A stretch of 64,000 bases of DNA from the NCBI GenBank assembly GCA_037178625.1, contig CM074141.1, positions 1,984,001-2,048,000 on the forward strand. Reading direction: 5' to 3'. The notes under the pieces are model-generated. The model ran no database searches, was not told where the DNA came from, and saw only the letters and a list, made by a program, of their open reading frames with translations. Shown here in pieces: positions 20,297 through 31,809 of this stretch. The DNA comes from Skeletonema tropicum. Taxonomy: Eukaryota > Bacillariophyta > Thalassiosirophyceae > Thalassiosirales > Thalassiosiraceae. Within the stretch, counting starts at the first letter, position 1, and every line of letters starts with the position of its first letter. The translations under genes were made by a program, and so were the position numbers.

Positions 20297-23200
20297 ATGA
20301 GGTCATCTCAATCTCATCATTCAATAGTCAAACGTCTCCTCGATCGATCGCCTCCACCGCCACGAAACGACTTGACCACCCAAGCTGCCAACAACGAAGA
20401 CGAAGATGATTATTTTTCCTCACGCCCAAAACAACCTCCACTAATAACCACCACAACAACATCATCAACATCATCATTACCTGCACAACCGTCGGCAATA
20501 ATCGAATCCCTCCCTCCAGACACCACCTCTCAAATCCTCTCCTTTTTACAACCCCACGAATTATTCGACGTGTCGTTACTATCCAAACGCGGAAATGACA
20601 TGTTCAATTGTGATTTATTATGGAAGATTAAATTCAAGAGTCGCTGGAATTGTTTGCCGGATGTTGTTGTGCCTCCTGTGCGCAGTGGTGGTGGTGGTGG
20701 TGGTGATAGGGCGTTGAGGAGTCATTCGTTCAATGAGGATGGAGAAGGATCGGAATTGGATGAGGTAAACAACAGTGGCAACTCAAGCAATGGATTTTGG
20801 AAGCGTTGTTTTATGAATGCACACGGCAACCCGCACGATTTATGGGTACGTCATTGGAACTGTGTTACTCCTGAAGATGTTACGACTGTGGTTGGACGGA
20901 CAGTTGTCCCCAATGATCATTATTTGGACAGTGGCAAATTATTAGTTTGTCGTCAGGTTGATATGATGATGAAGAATCAATGCTGTAGTAGTAGTACGCT
21001 GCAGCATCCACAACAAGGGGATCCAAGTGAAGATGTCATTGAATTTCAAAATCAATTCGACTCGACAATGATGAGATGCTGTCCCACTTGTCGTTATCAT
21101 CCCATTGTGCATCCATGTGGATATTCAAATGTTACCGATGCGGTGGGAGCTGAGTTGCGCTATGATGCGAAACAACGGGATCATGATGCATCGAACCAAC
21201 AAAAACATCTACAACAAACTATTGATGATCCAGTAGACACTGCTGAAATTGTGGCTAGTGCACATGCCTTCTTGTGTAATTCTACCTCGAAAAGTGCTGT
21301 TCGTCGTGGCCTCGAAAGCAGTGTCTCCAAGGCCATCCATTATTCTACTCAATATTCAGTGGCAAAGTGGTGCCGTAATTTACATCTTGGTGGCGGTCAA
21401 TCTTCATTGTTGGATAGATACAATAATAGCCTGAATGATAGGGGGGAAGTTGACAAAAATTCACATCATCAGCAAGCGCAGTCTATACAGAAGGAGGCAA
21501 TTCGAGCATTTGAGTGTGCATCCACTTACAATCGCAACATTGAAACTAGTCAGTATGAATCGTCAGGGATTCAATTCTTATCCGATGCATTATTTTTCAA
21601 TGTCCATTCAAACACGTCCTCATGCGATCAAGCTGCTGTGATGTTGAAAGAGCTGGGTCATGATGTCGGAAAGTCTTCGTCAATATCCGAACTTGGAAGC
21701 AACTTTGAAACGTCCCATCATACATGGCATGTAATCCGATTGACGAATCCAGACTTTATTCTCCCACTGACGTTTCGTGCGTACATCCAATGTCCTGATG
21801 TGTTTACTGTCTACCCCTCCATGGGGTATTTGCAACCAGGAGAAACTGTCTACTTGACCCTAGGAGTCCGGATGAAGGCTTCCATGAGGAATGAAGCATT
21901 TGAACGAGTCGATGTGGAACGGGAAGAAGTGGATGCGGAAATGGCTAGATTTTATGCTACGGAGGGACATTTGCCATTTGTCCCCTTTGCAATTCGATAC
22001 ATGTATGCTTCACCCATTCCAGTGGCTCCAACGGGCTACAATTCTCGTCCGAGTTTCGACAACACTAGACCTCCGTTTGGTCCAGCGACGCAACACAATC
22101 AAATGTCACATGGTTCTGTACTTGATCACTTGTGGGAAAATGTCAAATCGGAGGCAGATGTCCGAACGATCTACATTTCGGCACATATCAACAACAATTA
22201 TGGATTTGAGGAGTTCCAGGATGCAACATTGTCACCATTTCACATTGATGTTGGGTCACATCATGCCACGACGCTCACGACCAACATGCCGCAAATTCTT
22301 CAAAAGAGTAATGAACTTTTCGCAGTGATTCAAAACCTTCAGAAGGAGACGGAATGCTCTATCTCGGGAGACTTGTACCGAACGGAAAAGAAGTGTGTCT
22401 TGTGTAAGCGTGATTGGGGACCACAGTCAGAGTTGCTGGGGAGAGCCTACCTCCTACGAAGATTGGAATGTCAGAAACATGTGTTGCTTCGTGAGCAAGA
22501 ACGTGCTGATTTTGAACGTTCGTTGCGAATGATCCCTTCTTTGCTACATCGAGTTTTGTCGCTTGAAGATGAGGATGATACTGACAATGTAACGGCCAAG
22601 ATTGCTGGCTTAAACAGGATCTGTCAATTACTTTATTGTATGCACAGAGAGCATATCATACCAATGAAATCGAAGAAGCTTGTATCAAAGGAAGAGCGGC
22701 AATGGTATGCCCACTCCGAGAGCTATATTGATGAGACTTATTCTGACATTCAGCATATCTTAAATTCTGGAGAGACGACCGCAATTACGCCCGAGGAGCA
22801 ATTGTGGAAGGGACGTGGAATTTACAAAACAACCAAGTGCACTGATATTTCGGAGGAGAGAGCGGAGGCTGATACTGCTTTGAGGTATAAATCAGAACCA
22901 AAACATCTTCGAAAGCTCAAGTCGCTTGATTACAATCCTTTTGGGAGGGTCACTTTAGGCGTGCAGGACGACCCAAATCACGCCACTACCATATCAATGC
23001 ATACTGACATGTTTCAAAACGATGTATTGAAAAGCTTTGCCATCGCTTGTTTGATGATAGGCAATCCTAGAGTTCTAATAGGACACGGTGTATATGATCG
23101 TGCCAAGAGACCTGGGTCGATCATTAGGTGCCCGTCATTACCAGTTGATACGTATTTTCGACCGATCCGTTCAGAAGGTCGAAACAAGCCTCAGGAAGTA

Positions 23201-24982
23201 TTGAGGATGTTGGAAAAGTGGTCTTCTACTGCCGCGGCATGCGGATGGAAGCCAAAGAAGTCCTTCCCTTCTCTGCAACAGAAGTATTTCAAGAGTATCA
23301 ACTTTGAGTTCAACGAGCAAGATCCCGATGGGTTGAATTTGATTGTGTTTGGTCATCTTAATTTTCAAATCAACTTCCAAACAACAATGGCACACTACAT
23401 CTCTAACATTCCACACCCAGGTCAAGGCAAGATGTTTCTTCTATCATCGCCTGAACCTGGGGAAAATGACAATTTCTGCAATAGCATTAATGTCTTGTAT
23501 ACAAAAGTACAGCCGTATGCAAACATTTTACATCCATCAATGGAAGAGGCGGATGATCACAAAGAAGAAGAGTCTCAAAACCAACAAAACCACGTTCCCA
23601 TCGATCGAAATCAACAAAATGATGCAGTCTTGGCGTTGAATGTGATTATGCTCATTGCAATGCACATGGGATGGACTATCGATGATGACTATCGAGGAGG
23701 CTTCTTACTGGTTGATCGACGGTTGCTCATATCAGCACAATGGTTTGCAAACACGATAATTGCAGCTTCTCTTTTGGCATCCTTACTATCAAGAAAAATT
23801 TTGCTCATCAACCCATTTCCTGCCGACGGAGGCACGCAAGTTAGATTCAGGTCGAGCATTCCAATAACTTCATTCAATATTCAGACGGCGAGCAGCCAAA
23901 CAAGGTGAGCGTAACAATTGTCAAATGCAGTTCACAATATGCACCTTTATGCTCTCACGTTTTGAAAATTCTTTCTCGTCGTATGTGTTAGATCTACACA
24001 AAGATTTCTCTCGCCCGATGAATGTGGTGTTGCAGCGATGATCGTAGTTGTATTCTATTTCTACATAGGTCGATTATCTGAGCGTGAGATTGGCCGGGGG
24101 TATGAACGTGAATTAGTACGGAACACGAATGGATCGAGTAAAATGAAGGCATCTTTACTCGCAAGGCTGACTTTAGGAATGGAACGGGTGTGGGACGCTT
24201 CCATTCCTTATTTCATCCAACGATGGACATATATTCCCAGCTGGAGTAGATTAAGTTACGATGGCATGACGAAGACAATGGTGCATCATAGAAGCATGGA
24301 TCATAGAGAACATCGCATTTTCGAAGCGAAGTGTTCAAGGGATAGCAACAGCGAAATATCACAAGCACTTGGTCTATCGAGCTATCTAATTGGCTTTGGT
24401 TGCTTCATGCTTAGCTTCATGGCATGCTCTCCTCATTTTTCCATCAATTCACTCACGACTTTCTTCTGTTCAGTAGCATATGGCATGAGCCTGACTATCG
24501 AGTCATTCGAGATTGTTAGACGCACAACCTTTAGTGGTATTATATCATTGGCGAAACCTCGCCGACTCAATACTCTTGTCATCGGGTTCATTCTCATTGG
24601 TCAATTGGTGGGTTCTTCTGGAGGGGCTCTATTTTTAGCAGAATTTATCGTCACCACAATCAGTCTCCTGCTTGGTGGCGCAGCTACAGTAACGACAAGA
24701 GCAGTTGAATCTTGGATCACGTTTTTGTGTCTCTCTTCAACATCGCTTTGGGGCTTCCTATCAGCACGGCTGGGTTTACTTGACGGCATGCGCAAAAAGC
24801 AACGTGGTTTCCCCTCAAACATTTTATGTGCATCACTTTGCTCTGGTGTTGCAATGTGGATAACAGTTTTAAGCGACGGAGGCTGGAATGATGTTTCTCC
24901 TGGCGAAGTCATTGTGGTTATTTTGAGGGAACATGGACGGCATTTACTCTCCAGTCTAAGGCAGTGGTATTACAGTAATTAA
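20297..24982 (+). CDS. F-box / MSP-domain / multi-pass membrane protein
   Basis: Exons 20297-23904 and 23992-24982 are joined by an 87-nt intron (GTGAGC...GTTAG) that removes the TGA at 23906 and keeps frame, giving 1,532 aa. Residues 70-118 are an F-box (SLPPDTTSQILSFLQPHELF, LLWKIKFKSRW), the Skp1-binding module of SCF ubiquitin ligases. Residues about 472-572 resemble an MSP domain (VIRLTNPDFILPLTFRAYI, FTVYPSMGYLQPGETVYLTL, PFAIRYMYA), the fold that VAP and MOSPD proteins use at ER contact sites. CVLCKRDWG and a charged helix follow near 698-730. From about residue 1110 there are several hydrophobic segments: NVIMLIAMHMGW, FANTIIAASLLASLL, AAMIVVVFYFYIG, and four to five more in exon 2. 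The MSP call rests on pattern recognition. An ER-anchored ubiquitin-ligase receptor is inference. Poly-Thr/Ser and Gly/Asn linkers are present. Confidence 0.75.
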
Positions 24983-25446
24983 ACGTCAATCCACTTCCAA
25001 ATCGCTTAACATCCTATGGCGGACATTCAACCGGGTGCTACCGCCTGCTGAGTCAGTGGCACGCTTCAGTATTACTGTAGATGGTTCTAGCTGTAAGATG
25101 TCAAATCAAGAGTACGGCGTGCCATAGTTAGATCGTACTCTTCACACTTGATGCCTTCTATTCATGGTCTTGTCGCTTTTCTCCATGCATGGCAACCCTC
25201 CATGTGGTCATTTGCATCAAATCGCTATGCTCCATTCGATGCGTGTGGCCGTGAATGGCAAAGATTGAGCTTCATTATGTCAATTTTTTCTTATTTTCGG
25301 TATTGATTTTTCTCCCGCTACAAGATTATTGATCCCCGTTAGAAGCAAAAGCTGAGAAGTTATCGTATCTAATGAAATCTCTATTGTAACATTATCGCCT
25401 CTCTACAAGAATTTCTAACTGGGGTTGTCCCAAACTTTCCAAACAT
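24983..25446. other. Intergenic region, nothing recognised
   Basis: Convergent gap between the membrane-protein gene and the 25447 gene. It is AT-rich, with no ORF of note and no repeat that I could match elsewhere in the window. Confidence 0.5.
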
Positions 25447-25971
25447 TCAACTCGCCGCACATACTTGGTGGAATGCATAAAGTATCATTTTCATTTCCCC
25501 CCCTTCATAATGAGAATATGCAGCGATTGGCCATGCCCCAACGATATCACGATAAGCATTGAAACTCACTTCGCCTACATTACGAAAGATGAGCCATCCA
25601 ATTTCTGGACTTTGATAATTATGATCCCCTCCAAAATCCGCTTTCTGGCGAGGGGTCTTGTTGCGCCCGACATATTGAAAGAGCGCATCAAGATCGCAGT
25701 ATTTTACATGGAAAGTGAACTGGTCACCAGGATTGGCGAAGAGTGCAGGAGCTGCTTCTTTGGCTTCTTTCAGCTGCTGTTCCGCCAACGTCATTGCCGC
25801 CTCGCGCTCTTTAAGATTCTTCTGTAAAGCAAGCTGGTTCTGGTCGAAAAATACCTTGAGCCCGTTGTTGACCGCCTCCGATGATTTCTCTTGTGCGGTA
25901 TTCTGCCGCATTGGAGGAGATGAAGATGAGGGCGATGGTGCTGAGGTCTTCATTGCTATCGGCTGTTTCAA
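25447..25971 (-). CDS. Hypothetical protein with coiled coil
   Basis: A 174-aa protein that I do not recognise. The N-terminus is Ser/Pro-rich. Residues 48-76 form a charged helical stretch (QKNLKEREAAMTLAEQQLKE). Residues 80-174 look globular (GDQFTFHVKYCDLDALFQYV, GWLIFRNVGEVSFNAYRDIV) and end HQVCAAS. The frame is intact with one ATG at 25954-25971 and a good globular composition, which supports a real gene. No membrane segment or signal peptide is visible. Confidence 0.55.
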   Translation of the reverse strand: MKQPIAMKTSAPSPSSSSPPMRQNTAQEKSSEAVNNGLKVFFDQNQLALQKNLKEREAAMTLAEQQLKEAKEAAPALFANPGDQFTFHVKYCDLDALFQYVGRNKTPRQKADFGGDHNYQSPEIGWLIFRNVGEVSFNAYRDIVGAWPIAAYSHYEGGEMKMILYAFHQVCAAS

Positions 25972-26362
25972 GTGCGAATAATGTAATGAGTAGTAATGAG
26001 TGATCTCGTTGGGATCTTTGCTTTCGTTGCGTTTCTCTTGCTTTCGTCGAGGAGGAGGGGTTTTTAGATACGTGTCTTTTTAGGCTGCTAGCAGTCGTTG
26101 ACCCGAACTGAAGGGAACTTGAAGCACCGGGAACCCTTGAAGTGAAGGAGTCGTTTCGGGTTCAAGTTTTCAGTACGGACTGTGCAGTCGTCTGCCCTGA
26201 ACCGTTACAGACCGTTACAAATTTCGGGTTGAAGGGGCTACGTTGGGCACGGCTTTTCTGGGCACGGGTTGGGCACGCCCTATGATGTGACGATTCTGCC
26301 ACGTCACCATACCACGCTCTCTCCATTAACCCTAAAAGGCAGAATTATCTTTCAACAAGAGG

Positions 26363-26366
<4 letters not shown>

Positions 26367-26444
<78 letters not shown>
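26367..26444 (+). repeat. (CT)39 microsatellite in the MULE 5' region
   Basis: 78 bp of perfect CT repeat just inside the left terminal repeat and 75 bp before the transposase ATG. It could act as the polypyrimidine-rich promoter or 5' UTR of the transposase, but that is inference. Confidence 0.9.
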
Positions 26445-26446
<2 letters not shown>

Positions 26447-26519
26447 ATGTTGCTGCAGCGCAGCGCGGCCAATGACAAAAATAAAGTAAGCTAAGTGTTA
26501 CCAGTGTCATTAATACATC

Positions 26520-29500
26520 ATGCAATCCGCACATTCTCAGGATATTAACAACGATAACAGTGGCAGGAGGTCGTCACCAAGCACCAATCTACTAATGAAT
26601 CCTGGTAATCCTGGTCCTGCTTCTTCCTCTGGTGCGTGTTTGTCAACCTCCACCTCCACAAACATGCAACATCCGCATGACACAGGCGCTGCTCATAGCG
26701 TAATGCCACATTACAACAGCAACTTCGCCACTTTGTTTCCTCCTCTGCCATCTTCCAACAATCAGTGGCCAAGTTATAATCATCATCAGCTTCAGCATCT
26801 TTTTCCCATCAATTTTCGACCACCTGCACCTTTTCTCAATCAAGCATCGCTTTTTCAAAACCAACAGCAACAGCAACATCTAATTCCTCAACAAAACCCA
26901 AGCGAACCTCTTGATATGACGATGCAAAACGGTCTGACTGGCACCATTGATATGCCCACCAACACAACCACAACAACTTCACCAACTGAAGAGGCAGAAT
27001 TAGATTTGGCCACCAATACATCCACTAATACCTCCACTGCCACTGCACCTTTTAACAACAACGATGTGTTTCCATCGGAACAACTCTTCAAACAAGCAGT
27101 GGAAGATTATTGCGTGACTGTGCGGATGTTTCCTAAACAAAAAAAGACAGAAAACAAAAGAACGCAAGCAGATAATTACATTAGCTATCGATACACCTGT
27201 CCTAGATCAGGAACCCACAAGTCACAAAAGAAAGAAGGGATCAAGGGTGCCCGGCCAACTCGTCAGTCTCTGAAGACTGGCTGTGAGTGGCACATCAGTG
27301 CTGCACGTGAAAGAATGCCTAATGACGCATGCCGTAATGATGAAATTGTCCGTATAACATCTGTCTCTCTAGAGCATACAAACGGTTGTAATGGTGGAGA
27401 TGACCAGGAGATGATTTTCGCATTACGGAAGAGAGCAGGGAGAACATATCCTGACTATGCTTTAGCGCACCTACGTAAAGAAGTGAAAGCGCGTAGATAT
27501 GGCACTGATGATGTCAAAAGTTGGTTGATTCAATCAGGATTTCTGGATGCAACACTGGAAGAGGCTACCAATTTGCGTTACAGACTTCTAAATGATGAGC
27601 CCATAAAAAATTGGAAACCAAATGAGTGCTCTAAGGAGGAGATAGGTCAATGGACTGACTATCTTCATAACGAAGACTTAGCAAATGAGATTTCTGCCGG
27701 GAGTAAAGACAGCATTGATAACCTGCTAATGTTGCATAGAGGTTTAAAGGAAGAAGTAGATGGATATGACAGTCGAGTTACAACTGATTCAGAACACAGA
27801 TTCAGTGGAACTGCATGGCAGACTGGTAGGATGAGGGCAAGACTTCTCAGACATGGTGCTATGATATTCATTGATGACACAAGGAGTGGTGTCAATACAA
27901 GCAACTTTTGCTTTTGGAATGTTATGGTTTCAGATCATGAAGGCAAATCTCAAACTGTAATGGGAGCAATGACTATGTGTGCTAGCAATGAAGCTGTATC
28001 GTGGGTGCTGCAAAGCCTTGTTAGTATGTCACCCTTTGCTGCTGAAATTGTGAAAGCCACCATGTCAGATTTGGGTAAGTATACAACACCATTGTTCATG
28101 TGTGCATCTCAACATCATGCAAGGAGCTGCTTACGACCGAATTCTTTGTTGTTTTTGTAGGAGTTGGTGTGGAGCCTATACAACGATTTCTCCCTTCTGT
28201 CACATTCTTTGGTGCCTGTACATGGCATATTATGAGACTAGATTTCCCTCGTAATTTGAAACACATCCCAGGCTATGCGGATTGCAAGTCCTTTGTGTAT
28301 CAACATCTGGTGAAGAACACCACATGTAAACAGGAATGGGATGTTCGCTTGAATGAAGCATGCCGCAAATGGCCAGGGGCTGCAGAATATCTTCAGCAAC
28401 TTTCCCTTTATAAAGAGCGGTGGGGGAATCCTTGGAGAATTGAGAATTTCACACTGGATATGGAGGCAAGTTCCGTTGTCGAGGGATCATTCTCAGCGTT
28501 CCAACGTCATCTTGGAGGACAAGTTCATTCTTTTACTGGTGTCGTCCAGCAACACCTTCAGAAAGATGAGGATAAGACTTCTGAGGAACGAAAGCAAAGA
28601 GTCAAAGCACGAGTTGCAGTCTACGATGATGATGTCCAAGGCATGCGAACAAAAGCGGCTCAAGAATGTTCGATGAAATGTTCTGTCAAAGTTGTGGATA
28701 ACTTCATCAAGACAAACCTAGAAGCTCAAGAGTACTCATATGAGGAAATGGCAGTACTGTCTGCTGAGCAACAGGCAAGAGGTGTGACTAAGGCATATTT
28801 GGTTTATTTAAAAGGTCCAGATAGAGTGACACAACCAAGGAGGGTTGTAGAATTCAGAGACGGTGTGTATTACTGCATGTGGTGCAAAAGGGACATCAAC
28901 AGTGGACAGCCATGCAAGCACATCCAACGAGTATGCGATTTTGAATTCAATGAGTCACAGTTTCACAATCATTGGAAACTTAATGATACCGAAGTGAAGT
29001 CAATCCCTGCAATTTCTCCAGCACCACAAAGAAATGGTGGTTCTTCCATTGATGACACTCCTGCAGCAGATTTTGGGGGTGCCGATTTTGATCTGCCAGA
29101 TGAGAAGGGAGTCGTTGGTGCAGTTGAGCTGCATACTAATGCAACAGATAATGTACAAGTTGCTGGCGGTGAAGGTGTAGGGGAATTTGTGTCAGATCTT
29201 GTTGCCAACCCATTGATTGCAAAACGTTATACAGCAAAGAAAGCGAAACGTTTGAATTCGACTCAAATGCACAATATTCTGTTGGACAAATTCAAACAGC
29301 TTGCCAGTACTGCATCGCGCAGCAACGAAACATACCAGAAGCTTTTGCCAGTTGTGAATTACATGATTGCTAATATTCAAAATGTCGGGGAAGAAGAATT
29401 AAAAGGAGCAGCTGCGTCGTACCTTGATCTTACAGTTGCGGATGGTAAGAATAACATCAACAACCCTCAAGGCATCCTTCCTTCTACAAGGAAACGGGGC

Positions 29501-29923
29501 GAAGGTGGAACTTGCATGAAAAGAAAGATAAGCGGAGTGGAAGCAGTGGTTACGGCAAAACGTCACATTTCAACTTGTGATCTTTGTAAGGGTATTGGAC
29601 ACAACAAGGCAAATTGCGCAGCTGCAAAGCAGATTGGGAAAAGATTAGTGAAATCAACTTGGGGATTGATTGAGACTGTTTCGGTTTTGGACGAAACAAA
29701 ATCAACAGCTGATGTTGATCCTTGTGTTGCAAAGGATGCGATTGGGATTCAAGTTGTTGGAAAGGTGTTTGTTTTGAACAGTGTGGTATACAAGGCGAAT
29801 ATCATTCTAAGGGGATTGGCCATGAAAGATTGTCAACCCATGTATTTCGATCATAATACAGTTGCACTATGGGCAAGAGAAGGACAAAGTAATAGCCATT
29901 ACGTGTTTCTTCATGGAAAATGA
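26520..29923 (+). CDS. MULE transposase with SWIM and CCHC zinc motifs
   Basis: Exons 26520-28074 and 28161-29923 are joined by an 86-nt intron (GTAAGT...TTTTTGTAG), giving 1,105 aa. The N-terminal 190 residues are Asn/Gln/Thr-rich. A FLYWCH/FAR1-like DNA-binding region (YISYRYTCPRSGTHK, KTGCEWHISAARER) precedes the MULE RNase-H fold: first acidic FIDDTRSG near residue 448, second acidic MSDLG at the splice junction, then the CTWH motif. A SWIM-like finger (CMWCKRDINSGQPCKH) lies near 755-770 and a CX2CX4HX4C knuckle (CDLCKGIGHNKANC) near 989. The intron cuts directly at the second catalytic aspartate region, so retention would abolish catalysis. The ATG at 26520 follows the CT tract. The frame is fully open after splicing, so the enzyme may be active. 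Confidence 0.88.
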
Positions 29924-30195
29924 TTCTGTAAAGATAAAGACAACTGATTTAATTTTGTGGCTTGAGCACAAGCATTCTTCTTTACTATTTCATTTTATGC
30001 AACAAAAGTTGCTAATTCACTGGTTGGGTGATTGGTGGGGTAATCAATAGGTGCTTATCCCCTATCAAAATCAGTGATTCCTGGGAATGAAGATGACATA
30101 GAATAGATCATTCTCAGAGAAAAAATTCTCTCCACACATTACAGAGGCAGTATGGTACCAATGTTTGAGCAAATATGCGTAGGAAAAGATGTGTT

Positions 30196-31530
30196 TTACT
30201 TTACTCTTAGAACATTAAACTTATCAATTGGCGCTGCAGATTTGTTCTTTAACATGAAGTTATACATTTGCTTTGTAATGAATGGAATGAGCCTCGTGCT
30301 CCAGGCATCTTCAGTTTCACCTTCAGGGGATGATTGGACCAACCCATGCAAATTCAGTGCGCTATTGAAGACCACTATACAGACAGTATCTCTCACATTT
30401 GTCTCGATTTGAATGTATTTGCCACCAGTCTCGCTTTCCGCAATGACCAAGTGGGAATCTGCTATAATTCCACCTCTTCCATCTGGACCACCGCGCGGTA
30501 TGTATACAAGCGGGTGCATTGTACTCAAATCCCCGGTGTCAGCGTGCAATGCCACAACACTGTCTTCTATCATTGCATTCTTCTGGCATCCCTTGCCTAT
30601 GCGGCGAATCGCAACTTGATTTGCCATCCAGCCAACTGCACCTTGGCAACCAATTGGTGGGAAAGAGAAGTTTGCATTTATGCTCTTAATTTTTTCATTC
30701 TCCCTAAATACATTAGGTGTGTAGTTCAGCAAGGCTGCCGCAACTCTACCAAAGATGGAAGAGAGAGAGGAAGTAATAGCTTTTGCCTTTTCATATTGAT
30801 GATTCATAAGAAAGAAGGGCCCAGTTTGTCTTTTATCCATGGATCCAATCCCAAATGCTGCATATCCCCCACCAGCATGGTTGTCTTGTTCCCAAGCTCT
30901 TTTGGGCAAAGCATCAAGAGAATTGTCAAGAGTATTTCCGGCTCCTTTATAGCAGCATTCATGTATGTCACGAAGCAGGGGGCATTCGCTATCTGCGCGA
31001 GCATAAAGAACATAAACGCTTGAATTGGAGGAGAATTCAACCTCAACAAAGTCCCCATATTGTGGTGTAATGAGGGGTGCAGGAGAGTTAGTTAAATGTT
31101 TGGCGGTGAGTTGTGCTTTGTGTTTCCCCGCTTTACGTTTCTTCTTTGCTGTGACTTTGTTGAACTGAAATGAAACAGTTGAATTGTCAAGTTCCATCGC
31201 CTTCCGTTTGTTGTCTCTTTTGGAGTCATATTGCAATGATGATGACAAAAATGATATTTTTTTTGGTGAAGGTTTGTTCTTGTTTATTGTCCGCCACCAT
31301 TTCAGGTTCTGATTATGTAAATAGTTGCCGCTTTTCATTTGATCCTTCAATTGTGGAGGAGTGTATTTTCTGTTGTAAATATTATAGTCATGACGGACGG
31401 CTGCTTCGCCACCGTATCGGCGAACCTTCTGATGGAACAACTCGAATCGATGTAGGTCATAATAATCGACCAACATTGATTTGTTTGTAAGGTATGTTGT
31501 GTGTAAATTCGATAGGTCGTAGATGACCAA
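30196..31530 (-). CDS. MULE second ORF, possible 2OG-Fe(II) dioxygenase
   Basis: An intact 444-aa protein encoded inside the MULE, convergent with the transposase. Residues 75-150 are strongly basic (TAKKKRKAGKHKAQL), suggesting nuclear or DNA-binding behaviour. The C-terminal half has the arrangement expected of a double-stranded beta-helix dioxygenase: H329-x-D331 (ALHADTGD), beta-rich VYIPRGG and YIQIETNVRDTVCIVVFNS, a distal H395 (LNLHGL) and R413 (STRLIPF), the usual 2-oxoglutarate-binding position. TET/JBP-type 2OG enzymes that modify bases are known passengers of some fungal DNA transposons (KDZ elements). Whether this protein is related is inference from motif spacing alone. I recognise no other family, and it may simply be an unknown MULE accessory protein. 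The ATG at 31530 is the first in frame. Confidence 0.6.
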   Translation of the reverse strand: MVIYDLSNLHTTYLTNKSMLVDYYDLHRFELFHQKVRRYGGEAAVRHDYNIYNRKYTPPQLKDQMKSGNYLHNQNLKWWRTINKNKPSPKKISFLSSSLQYDSKRDNKRKAMELDNSTVSFQFNKVTAKKKRKAGKHKAQLTAKHLTNSPAPLITPQYGDFVEVEFSSNSSVYVLYARADSECPLLRDIHECCYKGAGNTLDNSLDALPKRAWEQDNHAGGGYAAFGIGSMDKRQTGPFFLMNHQYEKAKAITSSLSSIFGRVAAALLNYTPNVFRENEKIKSINANFSFPPIGCQGAVGWMANQVAIRRIGKGCQKNAMIEDSVVALHADTGDLSTMHPLVYIPRGGPDGRGGIIADSHLVIAESETGGKYIQIETNVRDTVCIVVFNSALNLHGLVQSSPEGETEDAWSTRLIPFITKQMYNFMLKNKSAAPIDKFNVLRVK

Positions 31531-31809
31531 TTATTGAAGCAGCGGCAAGAATACGAAAAAATCTGACGACGAAAGTGGAATGAGCGGTAGTGTTTTGCTG
31601 TAGTGACTATGATTTATGCTAGTTGGTGTTGCCGCGGTGACTTTATGGCTTATGATGTAGTTACTGGGGTATCTAACTTTGACTGTGTGCGGGGCTTGTG
31701 GTGGAAAGAAGGGGTGGTGGGAGAGCGTGGTATGGTGACGTGGCAGAATCGTCACATCATAGGGCGTGCCCAACCCGTGCCCAGAAAAGCCGTGCCCAAC
31801 GTAGCCCCT

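Larger units (their letters stand above)
26233..31809. mobile_element. Complete Mutator-like element (MULE), 5.6 kb
   Basis: Terminal inverted repeats of about 89 bp (26233-26321 and 31721-31809) begin AGGGGCTACGTTGGGCACGG and I read them as identical. The element carries a spliced MULE transposase on + and a second ORF on -, tail to tail, with 272 bp between their stops. The identity of the termini and the open frames suggest recent activity. I could not find a convincing 9-11 bp target duplication (left flank CGGGTTGA, right flank CCTTGGTT). Confidence 0.88.

Noticed and set aside
26269..26475. 68-aa ORF with a long Ser-Leu run
   Set aside because: It is a translation of the MULE terminal repeat and the CT microsatellite, not a gene.
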